Of a stretch of DNA of 64,000 nucleotides, positions 1-9,655 are shown piece by piece. This DNA is from an uncultured Burkholderiales bacterium (GTDB taxonomy: Bacteria; Pseudomonadota; Gammaproteobacteria; Burkholderiales; Eutrophovitaceae): contig CATOSA010000025.1 of the NCBI GenBank assembly GCA_951812315.1, positions 82,259 through 146,258 of the forward strand, read 5' to 3'. The first letter of the stretch is position 1; each line of letters starts with the position of its first letter. The notes beneath the pieces were generated by a model. The model made no database searches. It was not told the DNA's origin and saw only the letters and a program-made list of their open reading frames with translations. Made by a program: the position numbers and the translations under genes.

Positions 1-1823
1 AGCTGTTCTGGAGAAGGATTCTCATTGACATAAGTGTCGGCGACAAACAGGGTGCGTTTTGGCAGTAGCAGTACGTTCATTGCGGCAAAGATTGACGCGC
101 CGGGTTTGCGCCCAATGACATTGCGGATGTGCCTTAAATGGTCTTTATGGCGGCCGAAAGTGCCGCATAACAATGCGTCACCATCACCGCGGCGCAATAG
201 CATCGCGCCGATCAGCGTGGTCGACTGACGCACGTGCATTCTTGCGTCGTCTGGTGATACGCCCTTTCGGCGCATTAGCTGGTAATAGGCCTGCCATACT
301 TCCTTGTAACGCGGGTCGCTTTCCGGGTTGACGATTTCGAAATGTTTGCCAGCGACCAGTCGCAAGCCGGCGCGCTTGACGCGAGTTTCGATGACGTCGG
401 GCCGCCCGATCAGTATCGGATGGGCTATTTCTTCATCGGTTACAACCTGCACCGCACGCAAGACCCGTTCGTCTTCGCCTTCGGCGTAAATGACGCGGCT
501 TGGTTCGCGCTTTGCAGCCGCAAATACAGGTTTCATCACGAACCCGGAGTGGTAAACAAAATTGGAAATTTGTTCGCGATAGGCATTCATGTCCGTAATA
601 GGGCGGGTTGCAACACCGCTATCCATCGCGGCCTGCGCGACGGCAGGCGCAATTCTGGTAATCAGGCGAGGATCGAAAGGTGTCGGAATGATGTAGTCCG
701 GCCCGAACGAGAGGACTTGCCCTTCGTAGGCGCTGGCCACTACGTCGGATTGTTCTGCCTGGGCGAGTTCGGCAATAGCATGCACGCAGGCAAGCTTCAT
801 TTCCTCGGTGATTTTGGTCGCCCCAACGTCGAGTGCGCCGCGAAAAATAAACGGAAAGCAGAGAACGTTATTGACCTGATTTGGATAGTCGGAACGGCCA
901 GTGGCGATGACCGCGTCAGGCCGCACAGCCTTGACATCCTCAGGCAATATTTCAGGCGTCGGGTTGGCCAGCGCCAGCACCAGTGGCTTGTCGGCCATGG
1001 TATTGATCCACTCCTGTTTCATTGCGCCGGGCCCGGACAGGCCAAGAAAAACATCGCTATCGGGAATCGCCTCGGCAAGGGTTCGTGCCTTGGTATCGGA
1101 CGCATATCGTGCCTTGTTCGGCTCCATGCTTTTGTCCCGGCCTTGATAGATCACTCCCCTGGAATCGCAGACGGTTATGTTGTCGCGCTTGATACCAAGG
1201 TTGATCAGCAGATCAAGACAGGCGATTGCTGAAGCCCCTGCTCCAGAGCACACCAGCCGGACATCACCAATATTCTTGCCGACAACTTTCAATCCATTGG
1301 TGACTGCCGCGCCGACAATGATCGCGGTGCCATGCTGATCATCATGAAAGACCGGAATATGCATGCGCTCCCGAAGTTTCTGCTCAATATAGAAACACTC
1401 CGGTGCCTTGATGTCCTCAAGATTGATTCCGCCCAAGGTGGGTTCGAGTGCCGCGATGATGTCCACGAGCCGGTCCGGGTCGGTCTCGGCGAGTTCGATA
1501 TCGAATACATCAATACCGGCAAATTTTTTGAACAGGCAAGCCTTGCCTTCCATGACGGGCTTGCTGGCGAGCGGACCAATATTGCCCAGTCCAAGGACGG
1601 CAGTTCCATTGGTCACGACACCGACGAGATTCGCACGTGAGGTTAGTCTGGCAGCACCGGCAGGGTCGCTCTCGATAGATTTGCATGCGAACGCAACTCC
1701 GGGCGAATAGGCGAGGGCCAGATCGCGCTGGTTGGTCAGTTCCTTTGTCGGGACTACGGAAATCTTTCCTGGGCTGGGAAACTCGTGATATTCAAGTGCA
1801 GCGACTTCCAGTGGACTAACCAT
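1..1823 (-). CDS. maeB: NADP-dependent malic enzyme with phosphotransacetylase-like C-terminal domain (C-terminus beyond window)
   Basis: Minus-strand translation from ATG at 1823: [44 protein letters not shown]...[22 protein letters not shown]...[15 protein letters not shown]; continues open to position 1. Confidence 0.93.
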   Translation of the reverse strand, partial: MVSPLEVAALEYHEFPSPGKISVVPTKELTNQRDLALAYSPGVAFACKSIESDPAGAARLTSRANLVGVVTNGTAVLGLGNIGPLASKPVMEGKACLFKKFAGIDVFDIELAETDPDRLVDIIAALEPTLGGINLEDIKAPECFYIEQKLRERMHIPVFHDDQHGTAIIVGAAVTNGLKVVGKNIGDVRLVCSGAGASAIACLDLLINLGIKRDNITVCDSRGVIYQGRDKSMEPNKARYASDTKARTLAEAIPDSDVFLGLSGPGAMKQEWINTMADKPLVLALANPTPEILPEDVKAVRPDAVIATGRSDYPNQVNNVLCFPFIFRGALDVGATKITEEMKLACVHAIAELAQAEQSDVVASAYEGQVLSFGPDYIIPTPFDPRLITRIAPAVAQAAMDSGVATRPITDMNAYREQISNFVYHSGFVMKPVFAAAKREPSRVIYAEGEDERVLRAVQVVTDEEIAHPILIGRPDVIETRVKRAGLRLVAGKHFEIVNPESDPRYKEVWQAYYQLMRRKGVSPDDARMHVRQSTTLIGAMLLRRGDGDALLCGTFGRHKDHLRHIRNVIGRKPGASIFAAMNVLLLPKRTLFVADTYVNENPSPEQ

Positions 1824-2362
1824 TCGTACTCCTTATGCGACGCGTTCAATAAGTTGGCAGTGAATGATACGCGCAGATGAGGCTGTGTAAAAACCCGGAG
1901 GCCATCTTGTTCGAGGTGGCCTCTTTTTCATTTGTGATTAGATAGCCAGTGCCTTGCAGAGTTGCTTCGTTCCCACGATGTTAATAGCACGAGGCAGGTT
2001 ATAAGCGGTCACGGCCAATGCCATCTCGGCTTTGACCTTCTGTATGCCTCTTACCAGGAAACGCCCGCCGTCCATACGCCGCTTGGCCGTTGCGCCGTTG
2101 CATCATGAGTGGATTGGCCGCGGTGCGATCGGCGACCTCGTTAAGCACGTCTTCCTCGAAGTGGCGCGTCACCCAGCCTCACTGGTGTACAGCCAGTGGC
2201 GCTGCTTGTTCGACTGGGTCTTCTTTGGCAAGTGCTCACTGGCCGGGCACTCGTAGTAATCGCCCTCGCCGCAGTAGGTAAACTCCGATTTGTCGAAGTA
2301 GCAGCCATCGCCTTGGTTGTTCGTGGCGCGCTGTACCGGCACATAGGGGGCCTGGCAGCGCT

Positions 2363-3346
2363 TTAGCAGCTGACCATTGGAATAGTTCCTATGGTTTTTA
2401 GCAAGGTTTTTTTTCCGACCATATCAGGCTTGAACGGTTGTCCTGAAGTCCAGATGGCAAAGGCGATGCGCAGTAGCTTTCTGGCCAGGATCACAATGGC
2501 CTCGGTGGTTGCCAAGCCCCTGGCTAGTAGTGCGCGATAAATTGGTTTGAACAATTTTGTCTTTGCCGCTGCCTGCCCAGCCAGGTAGATCAGCCGCCGA
2601 TCCTCCGCATTGCCCTGTTTGGTCAGGCGCCGCTTGCCCTGATGAGTACCAGAATCCTTCGGGCGCGGGTCCAATCCGTAGGCGGCCACCACCGCATCGC
2701 TATTGGCAAAGGGCGTGTGATCGAAGCGATGGGTCAACGCCGCGCTGTTGATAAAGCCAATGCCGCGAATGCGCTGCAGTTGCTTGCGTTTGTTCTCCAG
2801 TTCATCGTTGTGTGCAATGACGCGTTTGAGCTCGTTGTTGAGCTCGGCGAGCAGCGTGTTCAGGCTCTTCAAGGCGCCTTGATGCGCGCGCTTTAAGGCG
2901 CGGTTGGACCGCGTGCCCGTAGCCCGGATGCTCTGGCGCAGCGCCGTAGTATGACGCACGACGCTCGCGCGTTGGCTGATCAAATCACGCAGCGTGCGCT
3001 GCAAGGCGCTGGGTACGACATAACGGGCAATCACGCCCGCGTCCATTGGATCGGTCTTGCCGCGCTGGCCCACGCCCCTGGCGTAAGACGCTACATGCTT
3101 GGGGTTAAGGACGTACACGACGTGTCCATGTCCTGCAGCCAGATCAGCCAGCTGCTGATGTAACCGGCCCGTGGCCTCCATGCCGATAACACAGCCTGCG
3201 GGAAGTTGTTTGAGCCAGACCACAATGGCCTCGCGCTTATTGGCAATACGCTGGCAAGGTCGCTGCGAGCGCGCCCAGGCAATAACGATTTCGCACTGGC
3301 TAATGTCCGCGCCGATGACTTCGATGCTCTTGTGTGAATCAGACAT
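2363..3346 (-). CDS. IS110-family transposase (DEDD + Transposase_20)
   Basis: MSDSHKSIEVIGADISQCEIVIAW...GMEATGRLHQQLADLAAGHGHVVYVLNPKHVASYARGVGQRGKTDPMDAGVIARY...RIRGIGFINSAAL...AVVAAYGLDPRPKDSGTHQGKRRLTKQGNAEDRRLIYLAG; last residues run into IS1182 sequence. Confidence 0.92.
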   Translation of the reverse strand: MSDSHKSIEVIGADISQCEIVIAWARSQRPCQRIANKREAIVVWLKQLPAGCVIGMEATGRLHQQLADLAAGHGHVVYVLNPKHVASYARGVGQRGKTDPMDAGVIARYVVPSALQRTLRDLISQRASVVRHTTALRQSIRATGTRSNRALKRAHQGALKSLNTLLAELNNELKRVIAHNDELENKRKQLQRIRGIGFINSAALTHRFDHTPFANSDAVVAAYGLDPRPKDSGTHQGKRRLTKQGNAEDRRLIYLAGQAAAKTKLFKPIYRALLARGLATTEAIVILARKLLRIAFAIWTSGQPFKPDMVGKKTLLKTIGTIPMVSC

Positions 3347-3634
3347 GTAAGCTCCACTTCCACGGCCAATGGCAACAACGGCTGCATACATGGACAACGC
3401 CGTGCTCAAGCCGCCCGTATCGCCGTACACTTAAACGTGCCGAGGGGGGCTGTCTTTGCCGCGTTAGCTTGTTTCTATCGGCGGTCAGGTGCGTAAACAC
3501 TTGCCGCTGCTTCCCAAATCGACGCTCAGAAAGACAGAGTGGGGACATGGCTAGTTCGGTCTGTCCGGTTACGGCAGATAGCCTGCATCGTCCCTCCACC
3601 CCGGCACCCTCAGGTGCAGGATGTACCATACAAG
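2384..3634 (-). mobile_element. IS110-family element (full copy) nested in IS1182
   Basis: Excising the element rejoins IS1182 transposase as ...ADAGYSNGQLLKRC... with AG/CT dinucleotide at both junctions; encodes IS110 transposase. Confidence 0.85.
3440..3600 (-). ncRNA. Predicted IS110 bridge RNA region (target-binding and donor-binding loops)
   Basis: 5' noncoding end of IS110. Hairpin GGGAC...GTCCC encloses CGATGCAGGCTAT (identical to reconstructed target) and AACTAG; second hairpin closed by CTGTCTTT/AAAGACAG (3530-3537/3450-3457) encloses ACAAG, complementary to the element end CTTGT. Confidence 0.6.
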
Positions 3635-4788
3635 CCTGCATCGGCCAGTACCTGCACCCGATCGCGCTGCAGTTGGCGTTGGCTGCGTCGCGCCATGCGA
3701 TACAACTGCTGCAAATCATTGGCATTTTGTACCACGTCCACATCCACGATCAGGCGGTGCTTGCCATCGACCGTGCTTTGTACGTTGTAGCCAATATGTC
3801 CGCGGGGCATCACCCGCGCCTGCTCGTCCGTATCGGGCTGCGCCGAGACTTGCGCATCGTCCATCGCCCGGATGCGTTCGGTTAAGGTCTCGCGCTCGGC
3901 CCTGAGTGCGCCAAGAGCGCCTTGGGTGTCGCCGCCGTTGGGCCCTTGGTCATCATTGTCCTCATTGTCTTCGAGCGCATCGAGCCACGCTCCGATCCTG
4001 CGATCCAGGCCGCTGACTCGCTGTTGCAGATCTTTCTTGTGTGTGACTCGGCTGCGGCTGTTGTCCGCCCTGAACTTGCTGCCATCAACCGCGATTTGCT
4101 CGCCGCCATACAGCGCTTGCGAGCGGCAAAACTGCACGAACGCCCGACACACGCGCGCGTCAGGGCCACACGGTTGTCCACCCGGAAGTTGGCAATGGTC
4201 TTGTGATCTGGCGCCAGCCGGTTCAGCAACCACAGAACCTCGAGGTTCTTCTGGCACTCGCGCTCAAGACACCGTGAGCTGCGTACTCGGTGCATATAGC
4301 CGTACAAATACAGCTTTAACACATCACCCGGGTGGTACGGTGGCCGGTCCGTGGCCTGAAGCTGCATGCGGGCAAAACCAAGTGCATTCAAATCTAGCGT
4401 ATCAACAAACGCGTCGATCACCCGGACTGCATTGTCCTGGCCTATCAGATCATCGAGCCGCTCCGGAAATAGCGTCGCCTGATCCCGGCTTTGTCCCTGA
4501 ATGTGCATAAAAAAATACCCGCAACAATGTGCGGGTATTTTCTCAAAAACCCCAGACTATTTACACAGTCTCAGATACCCGCATTTTTATAGTGCGGAAG
4601 AAGTTTGTTATTATGAAATTGGGCTGCAGGCGCCCGTGAATCTCGAGCTGATGTCGCGGATTATGAGCTTCTCGCAGGCGTAATCGTTGCGAAGTGTCAA
4701 CAGCGCAAGGTTGAAATGAGCCGCACAGAGGAGAAAACGGAGTGTCTGGCTTGCAGATATGGCGATCAGATGTTTGCCGGGGTTTCGA

Positions 4789-5868
4789 ATGAGACTGGCG
4801 GTGGTTGGGGCTGGAATCAACGGCGTCATGAGCGCATGGGCGCTACTTGATGAAGGGCACCAGGTCGACCTCTATGAGCAAGGTGAGCCGGTTAACGCGA
4901 CCAGTCGCGCGTCAACCAAGTTGTTGCATGGCGGCTTGCGCTATCTTGAGCATGGAGACTTCGGCCTCGTTCGTGAGGGATTACGAGCGCGCAGCTGGTG
5001 GCTGAAGCGCGCACCTGATCATGCGCACAGTATAGAGATTGCCATTCCGGTATATCGGGGCGGCGGCCGTAGCCGCTGGACACTAAAGGCGGGCCTGGTG
5101 CTATATGACCTTCTGGCGGGGCGGTCACGCTTGTGTCGACATCGATGGCTCGATCCTGAAAAGTTGAGTAGGCGCGTGCGAGGGCTGAAACCCGGTCACC
5201 TGCGCGGCGCTTACGTATTCTGCGATGGACAAATGGACGATCATGCTTTGGGCATGTGGGCGCTGAATCAGGTACAAGCGAAGGGCGTGCGCCTGTATTC
5301 AAACGTGGCCGTACAGACGATCGCCTTTAACGGAACACTTGTTACTGACAAGCGTAGCGAACAATATGACGGTATTGTTAATGCGGCAGGACCATGGTCG
5401 GTCGCATTGCTTGAGCGCAGTCATATACCATCCCCGCATCAACTGGATCTGGTTCGCGGGAGCCATTTGCTCGTTCCACGGCGCCATGACATTGGGCTTC
5501 TTCTTGAATCGCCTGACGATGGCCGGGTTTGCTTTGTTCTTCCCTATGGCGACCTAACCCTGATCGGTACCACGGAAGTGCGCCAGAGCCTCGCTGAGCC
5601 GATCATATGCGCAGCGTCCGAGCGAGCCTATTTGATACGTCTTTACAATTGGTACTTCCAAACCGCTCTGGTGGACGACGCGTCGATACAAACATTCGCG
5701 GGCGTTCGCCCCCTCATCGCGTCTGAAGAATCAGATGCCAGCGCAGTGACGCGCGAATGTGCAATCGAGGTACAGGGGAAGGTCGCTACGATCTTTGGCG
5801 GCAAATGGACGACGTCGCGAGACACCGGAAAACGTATTGCCAGTGTCGCGCGCGGCTGGATAAAGTAG
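4789..5868 (+). CDS. FAD-dependent glycerol-3-phosphate dehydrogenase-like oxidoreductase
   Basis: MRLAVVGAGINGVMSAWALLDEGHQVDLYEQ...NATSRASTKLLHGGLRYLEHGDFGLVREGL...; GxGxxG FAD motif and GlpD-like KLLHGGLRYLE motif. Confidence 0.85.
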   Translation: MRLAVVGAGINGVMSAWALLDEGHQVDLYEQGEPVNATSRASTKLLHGGLRYLEHGDFGLVREGLRARSWWLKRAPDHAHSIEIAIPVYRGGGRSRWTLKAGLVLYDLLAGRSRLCRHRWLDPEKLSRRVRGLKPGHLRGAYVFCDGQMDDHALGMWALNQVQAKGVRLYSNVAVQTIAFNGTLVTDKRSEQYDGIVNAAGPWSVALLERSHIPSPHQLDLVRGSHLLVPRRHDIGLLLESPDDGRVCFVLPYGDLTLIGTTEVRQSLAEPIICAASERAYLIRLYNWYFQTALVDDASIQTFAGVRPLIASEESDASAVTRECAIEVQGKVATIFGGKWTTSRDTGKRIASVARGWIK

Positions 5869-6426
5869 CGTTGTGCTCCGCTCCTACGAGACATTTTTGA
5901 AGCGGCCATAAAACGTCGAAAATTCGAGCCCAGAACTGGTTTTATACTGCATTGCAAATCTTGCATCGCTTATTGTGGGGTCGCGCCGAGCAGGCCGCGG
6001 AGCGAGCAACGGCGGCCCGTCTTTCACTGGGTAAAATGCCTCAGGTGTGCGTAATCCCGCCAGTTTCCCGGTGCCAGTGCGTTACGCAGGCGGATCTTTT
6101 GTGCACGCGCCACAACCCGAGATGCGACGATGAAAATCGAACCGGAAACGAAACGCAATTGCCGACGTCGTCCTTGTGTGCTGCACCATCTTTTGGTGAC
6201 CCCTGAAGGACTTGATTCTTTGTCCAGCATTGGCGAAAACCTTTTGACGTCAATCGAATACCCGCGTATAAGGCAGCTTGCAAGATTCTCAAGCTGAGAA
6301 ATCGTTAGCCTGTTCTGACCGTTACTCGCGGTATGCGCCCGGTTGTCTGATCTCTCCTTGAAGTTCTGGCATTTTGTGGGGCTTTTGCCCTTCAGTTATT
6401 TTCATTCGAGTTAGGAAGAGATAGAT

Positions 6427-6633
6427 ATGAGTACCGGTACCGTTAAGTGGTTCAACGATTCAAAAGGTTTTGGATTCATTACCCCGGATGGCGGCGGCAA
6501 GGATCTTTTTGCACATTTTTCCGCGATCGAGGGTAGTGGTTTCAAGACCCTTAAAGAGGACCAGAAGGTATCGTTTGACGTGACCACTGGCCCGAAGGGC
6601 GATCAAGCGACAAACATCAAGCCAATCGACTGA
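6427..6633 (+). CDS. Cold shock domain protein (CspA family)
   Basis: [71 protein letters not shown]1/RNP2 motifs. Confidence 0.97.
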   Translation: MSTGTVKWFNDSKGFGFITPDGGGKDLFAHFSAIEGSGFKTLKEDQKVSFDVTTGPKGDQATNIKPID

Positions 6634-6651
6634 TTTCGATCAGACAAACAA

Positions 6652-6680
6652 AAAGGCCCGGGCTTGCCCGGGCTTTTTTG
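6652..6680 (+). terminator. Rho-independent terminator of csp
   Basis: aaaGGCCCGGGCttgCCCGGGCTTTTTT, GC stem then T-run just after the csp stop. Confidence 0.9.
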
Positions 6681-7021
6681 TTGCGCGCAGTCTATAAAAC
6701 ACTGTCATTTCCAGGACTGCGCCTTGGCACATTCATGACATTCACATTCAGTGCCACGAATATGGTTTGTGGTGCTGGAGTTTCTTCGAAATCAACGGAA
6801 CTTGAAGGGGGGCTGACATTGCTGCCGACATCTTGGGCCATTCAAAAACGGGATTTCTGATCGCTGGCACACGCTTGGCTGCTTCCGCCATTGGCAGTCT
6901 GCCGCTTCAAAAGCGGGTCTACCCGAAATGGCACAACACTGGCAGTGTGGAAGAGACCACCTCCTCGGTCGCGGAGCGAGGAGGCAAAGAACAGTCGCAG
7001 CGCGAGCTGCAGCTTCCCGGA

Positions 7022-7384
7022 TCAGGCGGTTGTTGCGCTGGCCCGGCGTCGTCTTTCGACCGACGCTGCAGTCTTACGCTGACGGCGGTCGGCGAGCCCG
7101 GCACGTGTGATCAGTTCGCGCCAGAACCGGTCGCTCTGGTCTGACTTGAACTTGATGTACAGCGACACGTGTTCGGTATACGCGTTGCTGGACCCTAAGC
7201 GCGACAGATGGTCCGTTCCCTGCGTGCCCGACATCGACGGCGCATTGTCGGATTCCCAAGCGCGCATGATCGTTTGCCACAGCGAAATCTCGAACGGATC
7301 GTCGTCCTCCTCGAAGCCGTATTGCCATTTGAGAAACGAAATTTCGGCCGGCGAAAGGTCCTGGTTGCGGATTTTCAGACTCAT
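7022..7384 (-). CDS. Hypothetical protein (120 aa)
   Basis: MSLKIRNQDLSPAEISFLKWQYGFEEDDDPFEISLWQTIMRAWESDNAPSMSG...; good N-terminal composition, no family recognised. Confidence 0.5.
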   Translation of the reverse strand: MSLKIRNQDLSPAEISFLKWQYGFEEDDDPFEISLWQTIMRAWESDNAPSMSGTQGTDHLSRLGSSNAYTEHVSLYIKFKSDQSDRFWRELITRAGLADRRQRKTAASVERRRRASATTA

Positions 7385-7883
7385 CGTTACCTCAGTTAGT
7401 GCCTTTTCTGAAGGCTATTACATACTGAAACTGGCGCCCTTGACCCGGGAGTACAGCTTCCTGAAAGAGGCGCCAAGAGCGAAAATACCACGATGCGCGC
7501 TGAGAATCGAATTCAGTCGCATTGATTTCGCAATATTCCGCTAGCGGCGTTCCACCGCGAGCATTTCCACTGTGAATATGACGCGTGCGATCGACGGAGG
7601 TTCCGTGACAGCGGCCGCCGCCAGCACTGAAACCGGGAGTGGCGGCCGGGTGAAATAGGGCACGAATGCACCAAAGTTAACGAAACGACAGGTTTTGGCA
7701 TTCGGGAAGGCAAGCATTCGACCGACTGTGCATCGGGATTCGTTGCGATGCGTGTGGCACCGCAGTTTGCACTTTCTTTGCCAAGTCAGGACAATTTCTT
7801 CCGTTTCCAAACCTGTTCACAGCCCACGGCGTTCAAGGTTACAAAAGACGCCGATTGCGCACTCAAATATTACGTAGAAGAAT

Positions 7884-8285
7884 TCATTCCTCAGCGCGCA
7901 AGCTGAAAACGTAAGGTATCACCCAGAACCATTGGATATAGCCGATCAGGGCTGCACCCAACCAGGCAAAGAGTTCCGGACCGTAAGCGCTCCAGTATGT
8001 GGCAGGTACGCCGGCAGCGCGTGCTAGCGCGTCTGCAAAGGGATCGAGTGTGGGAGCCATCCATATCCACAACAGTCCTGCGGGAAAAGTGATAACGCCC
8101 ATTATCGTGTCGAGAAGTTGGCGATGGTCGACGCGATGACTGTCGCCGTAGAGGATGCCTGCTAACCACCATACAGCGAGTGCAAGCAGGCACAAACCCA
8201 GCCATCCAAACCTGAGCACGCGTTTCAGCCGGTTTGTCCAATGGTCTGCTCTGACATAGTCACGGGATCTTTTGCGTCGTCTCAT
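7884..8285 (-). CDS. Small predicted membrane protein
   Basis: Two or three hydrophobic segments (LFGWLGLCLLALAVWWLAG-like, LDTIMGVITFPAGLLWIWM, AWLGAALIGYIQWFWVIPYVF). Confidence 0.55.
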   Translation of the reverse strand: MRRRKRSRDYVRADHWTNRLKRVLRFGWLGLCLLALAVWWLAGILYGDSHRVDHRQLLDTIMGVITFPAGLLWIWMAPTLDPFADALARAAGVPATYWSAYGPELFAWLGAALIGYIQWFWVIPYVFSLRAEE

Positions 8286-8489
8286 TCAGCAGCAAGTCTG
8301 GTTGGAATAGACGGATAGCATAACCGTGCCCACACGGTGAGCACAGCATTCTGGCGCGGCAAAAGCGCCGCCGAGCGTGGCAAAAGCGCCGCCGAGCGTG
8401 GCATGGCGTACCGGAAAATGGCGACCCAGGGCAGCATTTGGCCGAACCGTTTGGGTTGTAAGCAACACGGAATCCAGCGAATTGTCTCG

Positions 8490-9565
8490 TGCAAGAGGCG
8501 CGTCCGGTGCGTTGATCAAATACGTGATTGAGTTATCTCACAATTTCCTTGGCTGCGAAGCCGACTTGATGTGGACGCCTGCGGACTGGGCATGGATCGG
8601 AGGGCTGATGGATGTGCTGTTTGCCGCATGGCATCACGGGATTCCGGTGCTTGCACGGCGTTCCGAAAAGTTCGATCCCGAGGCGGCCTTCGATCTGATG
8701 GCTCGCCACGCAGTACGCAACGTATTTCTGCCGCCGACCGCGCTCAGATTGATGCGCACGGTGAATCAACCTCGGTCCCGCTGGAAACTGAACCTGCGCT
8801 CGCTTGCAAGCGGTGGTGAATCACTGGGACTCGAGTTGTTGCAATGGGCGCAAGACTCGGTTGTATTGACCATTAACGAGTTCTATGGACAGACAGAATG
8901 CAATATGACCGTGTCGTCGTGCGCATCTCTGTTCGATGTCAAACCGGGCGCAATTGGCAAGGCTGCACCCGGGCACCGCGTTGCTATTATCGATGACGAG
9001 GGCAATGTACTGTCACCGGGCACGCAGGGAAAAATCGCTATCCGATCGCCGGATCCGGTAATGTTTCTGAGCTACTGGAACAATGAACAGGCAACGAAAG
9101 ACAAGTTTATCGGCGACTGGCTGGTCACCGGTGACATGGGAATTGAAGATGAGCAAGGCTATGTCACATTTGTCGGCCGCGACGATGACGTGATCACCAG
9201 TGCCGGTTACCGGATTGGTCCAGGACCGATCGAGGATTGCCTGCTTGCACATCCGGCGGTGCGCACTGCTGCGGTTGTTGGTGTGCCCGACGCAGACAGG
9301 ACCGAAATTGTTGCAGCTTACGTGGTGTTACGCGATGGATTTCGGCCTGGCGATGCGCTCACCCAGGAGTTGCAGCTCCAGCGCGCGCAGTGAATCTGCC
9401 GGTTGATCATTTCGGCCTGGCGATGCGCTCACCCAGGAGTTGCAGCAGCATGTTCGCTTGCGCTTGTCCGCCCACGAATATCCGCGCAAAGTTTGCTACG
9501 TTGACGCGCTGCCAATGACCACGACCGGCAAAATTATTCGTAGGGCATTGCGCGAGATAGACTGA
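8490..9565 (+). pseudogene. Acyl-CoA synthetase (AMP-dependent), N-terminally truncated and interrupted by a 70-bp duplication-insertion
   Basis: WTPADWAWIGGLMDVLFAAWHHGIPVLA...FLPPTALRLMR...EFYGQTECNM...GWLVTGDMG-like...; true C-terminus LTQELQQHVRLRLSAHEYPRKVCYVDALPMTTTGKIIRRALREID lies in another frame after 9446. Confidence 0.85.
9339..9446 (+). repeat. 38-bp direct repeat (9339-9376, 9409-9446) separated by a 32-bp segment; 70-bp period
   Basis: ATTTCGGCCTGGCGATGCGCTCACCCAGGAGTTGCAGC twice; spacer tccagcgcgcgcagtgaatctgccggttgatc. Confidence 0.97.
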
Positions 9566-9655
9566 TAGCTCTTCGCCCAGTCTGGTCATACATACCGGTA
9601 TGGTTAAACGCCTCTGATCGTGTTTCCGCCGTTTTGTAGCTCGGCCATGGCGCCG

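Larger units (their letters stand above)
1879..4572 (-). mobile_element. IS1182-family insertion sequence interrupted by a nested IS110 element
   Basis: Terminal inverted repeats GAGGCTGTGTAAA (1879) / TTACACAGTCTC (4561-4572); flanking AGAT on both sides (4-bp TSD); transposase N-terminal part on minus strand 3635-4508 (MHIQGQSRDQATLFPERLDDLIGQDNAVRVIDAFVD...), C-terminal remnants 1940-2383 (PYVPVQRATNNQGDG...KVKAEMALAVTAYNLPRAINIVG). Confidence 0.85.

Noticed and set aside
342-1232. Long plus-strand ORF (296 aa)
   Set aside because: Antisense to clear maeB coding sequence; low-complexity GC-rich shadow ORF.
9339-9446. The 38-bp repeat pair as a true mini-CRISPR array
   Set aside because: Repeats are coding sequence of the interrupted gene with no leader or cas genes nearby; better read as an insertion footprint.
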